Below, piece after piece: positions 61,186 through 64,000 of a stretch of 64,000 bases of DNA. Position 1 is the first letter of the stretch; each line of letters starts with the position of its first letter. The notes beneath the pieces are model-generated. The model was not told where the DNA came from and did not search any database. It worked only from the letters and a program-made list of their open reading frames with translations. The position numbers were made by a program, and so were the translations under genes. Source of the DNA: Oceanidesulfovibrio marinus (GTDB lineage Bacteria; Desulfobacterota; Desulfovibrionia; Desulfovibrionales; Desulfovibrionaceae); the NCBI RefSeq assembly GCF_013085545.1, contig NZ_CP039543.1, positions 1-64,000 on the forward strand, given 5' to 3'.

Positions 61186-62952
61186 TTAAATTTCAAAAGC
61201 GATGGTCATGTACTCTTCGATGGACGTTCGTCCTTCGAGGACCTTGATGGCGGCGTTCTGCTTGAGGGTGACCAGGGTCCCGGCCTTCACGGCGGCTGAG
61301 CGGATCTGGTGGGCCGAGGCGCGCTTGATGATCATGTCCTGGACGTTCTCGTCCACTTCCAGAATTTCGAACACGCCGACGCGGCCTTTGTAGCCGGAGC
61401 GGCCGCACTTTGGGCAGCCCACGGCCTTGCGGATGGTCAGGCCCTCGGACGGTTTGACGCCGAGGATCTTGAGGTGCTTGGACGTGGCCGGGATTTCTTC
61501 GGCGCAGTCGTCGCAGAGGCGGCGCACCAGGCGCTGGGCCACGGAGACGAGCAGGGTGGAGGCCACGAGGAAGGGTTCGATGCCCATTTCCACCATGCGG
61601 GTGATGGTGTCCGCGGCGTTGTTGGTATGCAGGGTGGAAAGGACCTTGTGGCCGGTGAGGGCGGACTTGATGGCGATGTCCGCGGTTTCGAGGTCGCGAA
61701 TCTCGCCCACCATGATGATGTCCGGGTCCTGGCGGAGCACGGAGCGCAGGCCGGAGGCGAAGGTCATGCCGGCTTTGCGGTTGAGCTGGATCTGGCAGAT
61801 GTTGTCCACCCGGTACTCCACCGGGTCCTCCAGGGTGACGATGTTCACGTCGATGGTGTTGAGGCGGTTCAGGATGGAGTAGAGCAGGGTGGTTTTACCG
61901 CTGCCTGTGGGGCCTGTGGCGAGGATCATGCCGTAGGGCCGGCGGGTGGCGGTTTTGAGTATCTTGGCCTCGCGTTCGCTCATGCCCAGCTCGGTGAAGT
62001 CCATGACGTCGTTGGACTGGTTGAGCAGGCGCATGACCACCTTTTCGCCGTAGATGGTGGGCGTGGTGGAAGTACGCACGCTGATCTCGGTGTCGCGGGT
62101 GCGGTAGGTGAAGCGGCCGTCCTGGGGGATGCGCGAGACCGAGATGTCCATATTAGAGAGCAGCTTGATGCGGCTGATAAAGGGCAGGTAGAAGGCCTTG
62201 GGCGGGGCCGGGGCCTCTTCCAGCTTGCCGTCCACGCGGAAGCGCAGGAGCACGTCCTTGTGCTTGGGCTGGATGTGGATGTCGCTGGCGCCGCGGTCCA
62301 GGGCCTGGACGAGCACGGAGTTCACCAGCTTCACCACGGGCGCGTCCTCGGCCATGTACTGCAGCGAACTGATGGTGACGGTGGAGTCCTCCACCGTGAT
62401 GCTCTGCTCCTGCTCCACCTCCACGTCGGCGATGCCTTCGAGCATGCGGCCGTACACGCCATAGAAGTGGCTGACGTACTCCTGCTCCGTGCAAATGACG
62501 GGCTCGACGTCAAAGCCGGAGGTCTTCATCACGATGTCGATGGCCTCAAGGTCCGTGGGGTCCATCATGGCCAGCCAGAGCAGGGAGCCGTGGCGTTCCA
62601 GCGGGACGAGCAGATGGCGGTGGGCCAGAGATTCCGGCACGACCTCGGCCATATCCGTGGAAGGCGGGAAGCGCTCCTTGTCGTAACGGCCCACGCGGAG
62701 CTGCCTGGCCAGCAGGCGGACGATGTGGCTCTCGTCCACCACGTTCTTCTGGATGAGGTACTGGCCGAGCTTGATGCCGAGGACCTTCTGGCCTTCCAGC
62801 GACTTCTGGAGCTGCTCTGTGGTGAGCAGGCCTTCCTCCATGAGCATTTCGCCCAGGCGTTTGCGGCCCGGCGGAGGGGCGGCGGGGCGCGTCGAGCGAG
62901 GCTCTGCCGGTGAGTCCTGGCTCAGGAGGGGGTTGGCAGGATCGGTCTGCAT
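61186..62952 (-). CDS. Type IV pilus / type II secretion ATPase (PilB/GspE)
   Basis: 588 residues. The N-terminal domain (about 30-160) includes the MshE/GspE-N-type LGEMLMEEGLLTTEQLQKSL repeat. The ATPase core has Walker A GPTGSGKT, the Asp box with DIHIQPK, the VEYRVDN and IMVGEIRDLETADIA (Walker B) motifs, and the His box LSTLHTNNAA. Two CxxC pairs (CDDC ... CPKC) form the zinc site typical of this family. It drives pilin or pseudopilin assembly at the inner membrane. The partner genes are outside the window or elsewhere. Confidence 0.93.
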   Translation of the reverse strand: MQTDPANPLLSQDSPAEPRSTRPAAPPPGRKRLGEMLMEEGLLTTEQLQKSLEGQKVLGIKLGQYLIQKNVVDESHIVRLLARQLRVGRYDKERFPPSTDMAEVVPESLAHRHLLVPLERHGSLLWLAMMDPTDLEAIDIVMKTSGFDVEPVICTEQEYVSHFYGVYGRMLEGIADVEVEQEQSITVEDSTVTISSLQYMAEDAPVVKLVNSVLVQALDRGASDIHIQPKHKDVLLRFRVDGKLEEAPAPPKAFYLPFISRIKLLSNMDISVSRIPQDGRFTYRTRDTEISVRTSTTPTIYGEKVVMRLLNQSNDVMDFTELGMSEREAKILKTATRRPYGMILATGPTGSGKTTLLYSILNRLNTIDVNIVTLEDPVEYRVDNICQIQLNRKAGMTFASGLRSVLRQDPDIIMVGEIRDLETADIAIKSALTGHKVLSTLHTNNAADTITRMVEMGIEPFLVASTLLVSVAQRLVRRLCDDCAEEIPATSKHLKILGVKPSEGLTIRKAVGCPKCGRSGYKGRVGVFEILEVDENVQDMIIKRASAHQIRSAAVKAGTLVTLKQNAAIKVLEGRTSIEEYMTIAFEI

Positions 62953-63196
62953 GAAGGGATCATAGCATAGGCGAGCCCCAAGAAAAAGGGGATACGCACA
63001 CGAAAATATTCAAAGTTTTGCAAGATGGGAGGGCTGGAGACGGGCGCGGTGCATGCCGGATGCACGAAGCTGCGCGAGTGCGCAATGGGAAACGGGAGAG
63101 CCACGTAGCGGCAACGATGCAATAGAAACAGGCATGGGCGCGCCCGGGGAAAACGAGCGTGCCCATGCAGAAAAAATGGAATGGGAGCGGCGGGGG

Positions 63197-63580
63197 TCAG
63201 CTGCCGGCGTACCGCTGGATGCGGGCGGCAAGCTGTTGCCCCAGGGCCGGGTTGCCGACGCGTTGGACCGCAAGGGCGCTGAGGGCCTCGCGCAGGTCCG
63301 TAATCTCGCGGGTTTCCTCGCCGCGGAGAGTCAGCAGGATGCGGCCGTTGTCGAGGAAATCGACGGTGCCTGCCTCCACCCAGCCCCAGATGGGATGGTC
63401 GTAATTCACCTGCACCAGGGTGCCGTGGGTGTGGGCGTGGGTGGTGATGGAGAAATCGTCAAGGCAGGCGGCGCGCGCCGGGCTGGCGTTTACGCCGGCA
63501 GTGATGGCGAAGAAGGCCAGAGCCAGGCAGAACACGCAGCCAAGGGTGAAACGCCGGGTGCAAAGAGCAGTCGATCTCAT
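63197..63580 (-). CDS. Small secreted protein, unrecognised
   Basis: 127 residues with a signal peptide (hydrophobic core about 13-29, then NASPARAACLDD). The mature domain of about 85 residues has a mix of strands (TLVQVNYDHPIWGWVEAG, GRILLTLRGEE) and C-terminal helices. One Cys remains after cleavage. No family recognised. It lies in the gap upstream of PilB on the same strand, but 244 bp separate them. A hypothetical periplasmic domain is the safest call. Confidence 0.55.
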   Translation of the reverse strand: MRSTALCTRRFTLGCVFCLALAFFAITAGVNASPARAACLDDFSITTHAHTHGTLVQVNYDHPIWGWVEAGTVDFLDNGRILLTLRGEETREITDLREALSALAVQRVGNPALGQQLAARIQRYAGS

Positions 63581-63972
63581 ATGGTACGTCTCCTCAAGCC
63601 GGATGCGGGCGATTCCGGCATCTTCTCAAACTAGACTGTTTGCGCTCATAGGCAACCCGTATGCACCTGAAGATTTGTTCATGTGCTGGCAATACGCTGA
63701 TAATGCAGGAATAAAGAGTGACAGGAATGGATACAGGAGCTTGTAGCCGGCTCGTAGCTACTGGCCGGGCACAGCTTCGTTCTGGACAAGGAATGCGGTG
63801 ATCGCATACAGAAAATAAAATTACACCGAGTGCAATCCGGGTGCTTATGCAAGAAAACTTGTGTCAGGCAACGGTGGTGCTTTCCGGCGTAATTGATGTA
63901 TGATTATGCCATAGATGCATGTGACATCCGGTCGCGTGCCTGCGTTGCCACAGTGCTCAAGGAGCGATCACG
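63581..63972. other. Intergenic region with no gene seen
   Basis: 392 bp, AT-richer than the coding DNA, with no supportable open frame. It can hold the promoter of the truncated gene starting at 63973 and that of the 63197-63580 gene. Confidence 0.5.
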
Positions 63973-64000
63973 ATGGTTCCAGGCAAACGAACGACTTCTC
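63973..64000 (+). CDS. Start of a truncated gene at the window end
   Basis: An ATG at 63973 with AAGGAGCG about 7 nt upstream opens a frame (MVPGKRTTS) that runs off the window. The product cannot be named. Confidence 0.4.

Noticed and set aside
61309-62913. 534-codon plus-strand open frame over pilB
   Set aside because: Antisense to a complete PilB/GspE ATPase with no recognisable protein motif.

Overview
The window reads as the start of a chromosome rotated to dnaA, from a GC-rich (roughly 60% or more), anaerobic, Gram-negative sulfate-reducer-type bacterium, most likely a Desulfovibrionales member. The indicators are a six-gene Ech [NiFe] hydrogenase operon, a free-standing desulforedoxin, a bacteriohemerythrin, tandem cold-shock genes, TRAP transport and Desulfovibrio-like hairpin repeats. 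Base 1 is the A of the dnaA start codon. dnaN and gyrB do not follow dnaA.

Layout. 0-5 kb: dnaA; a convergent UPF0280 gene; a periplasmic protein; and a REC-PAS-HisKA-HATPase-GGDEF protein whose REC, ATP-binding and GGDEF domains all lack key residues. 5-7.5 kb: O-acetylhomoserine sulfhydrylase, two cold-shock proteins and an amphi-Trp protein. 7.6-12.8 kb: echABCDEF (minus strand) with a structured upstream region. 13-17 kb: two small secreted proteins, a Na+/Ca2+ exchanger and a CDF metal exporter. 16.8-21.7 kb: phosphate uptake genes in the order pstC-pstA-pstS-pstB. 22-31.7 kb: Bax-inhibitor-1 protein, RNase R, a GT4 glycosyltransferase, an unrecognised protein, a Dabb protein with a TauE/SafE exporter, rfbD and rfbB, and dispersed hairpin repeats between genes. 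31.8 kb: tRNA-Val(CAC).

32.1-44.6 kb is the most interesting region. It is one minus-strand catabolic operon: FdrA - DUF1116 - TAXI binding protein - fused TRAP permease - IlvD/Edd dehydratase - acetate-kinase-fold kinase - FAD oxidoreductase - DUF2877 - GntR regulator. FdrA, DUF1116 and DUF2877 correspond to the AllF/AllG/AllH oxamate carbamoyltransferase components of allantoin catabolism, but no carbamate kinase or allantoin gene is present. In their place are an importer, a dehydratase, a flavoprotein and an acetate-kinase homologue with altered active-site residues. I infer a route in which an imported organic acid is dehydrated and oxidised or reduced, then cleaved to a phosphorylated product that drives ATP synthesis. 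The substrate is unknown.

45-64 kb: desulforedoxin, a DUF3096 micro-protein, a TrkA-N/UspA fusion with a Kef-type antiporter, four tandem paralogous membrane proteins, and a MoxR/DUF58/DUF4129/DUF4350/SpoIIM/RDD envelope cluster interrupted by a HigBA-like toxin-antitoxin pair. These are followed by a bacteriohemerythrin, a PilB/GspE ATPase, a small secreted protein and the start of a truncated gene. The DUF4350 protein carries an evenly spaced run of Asn-Ala-Thr sequons.
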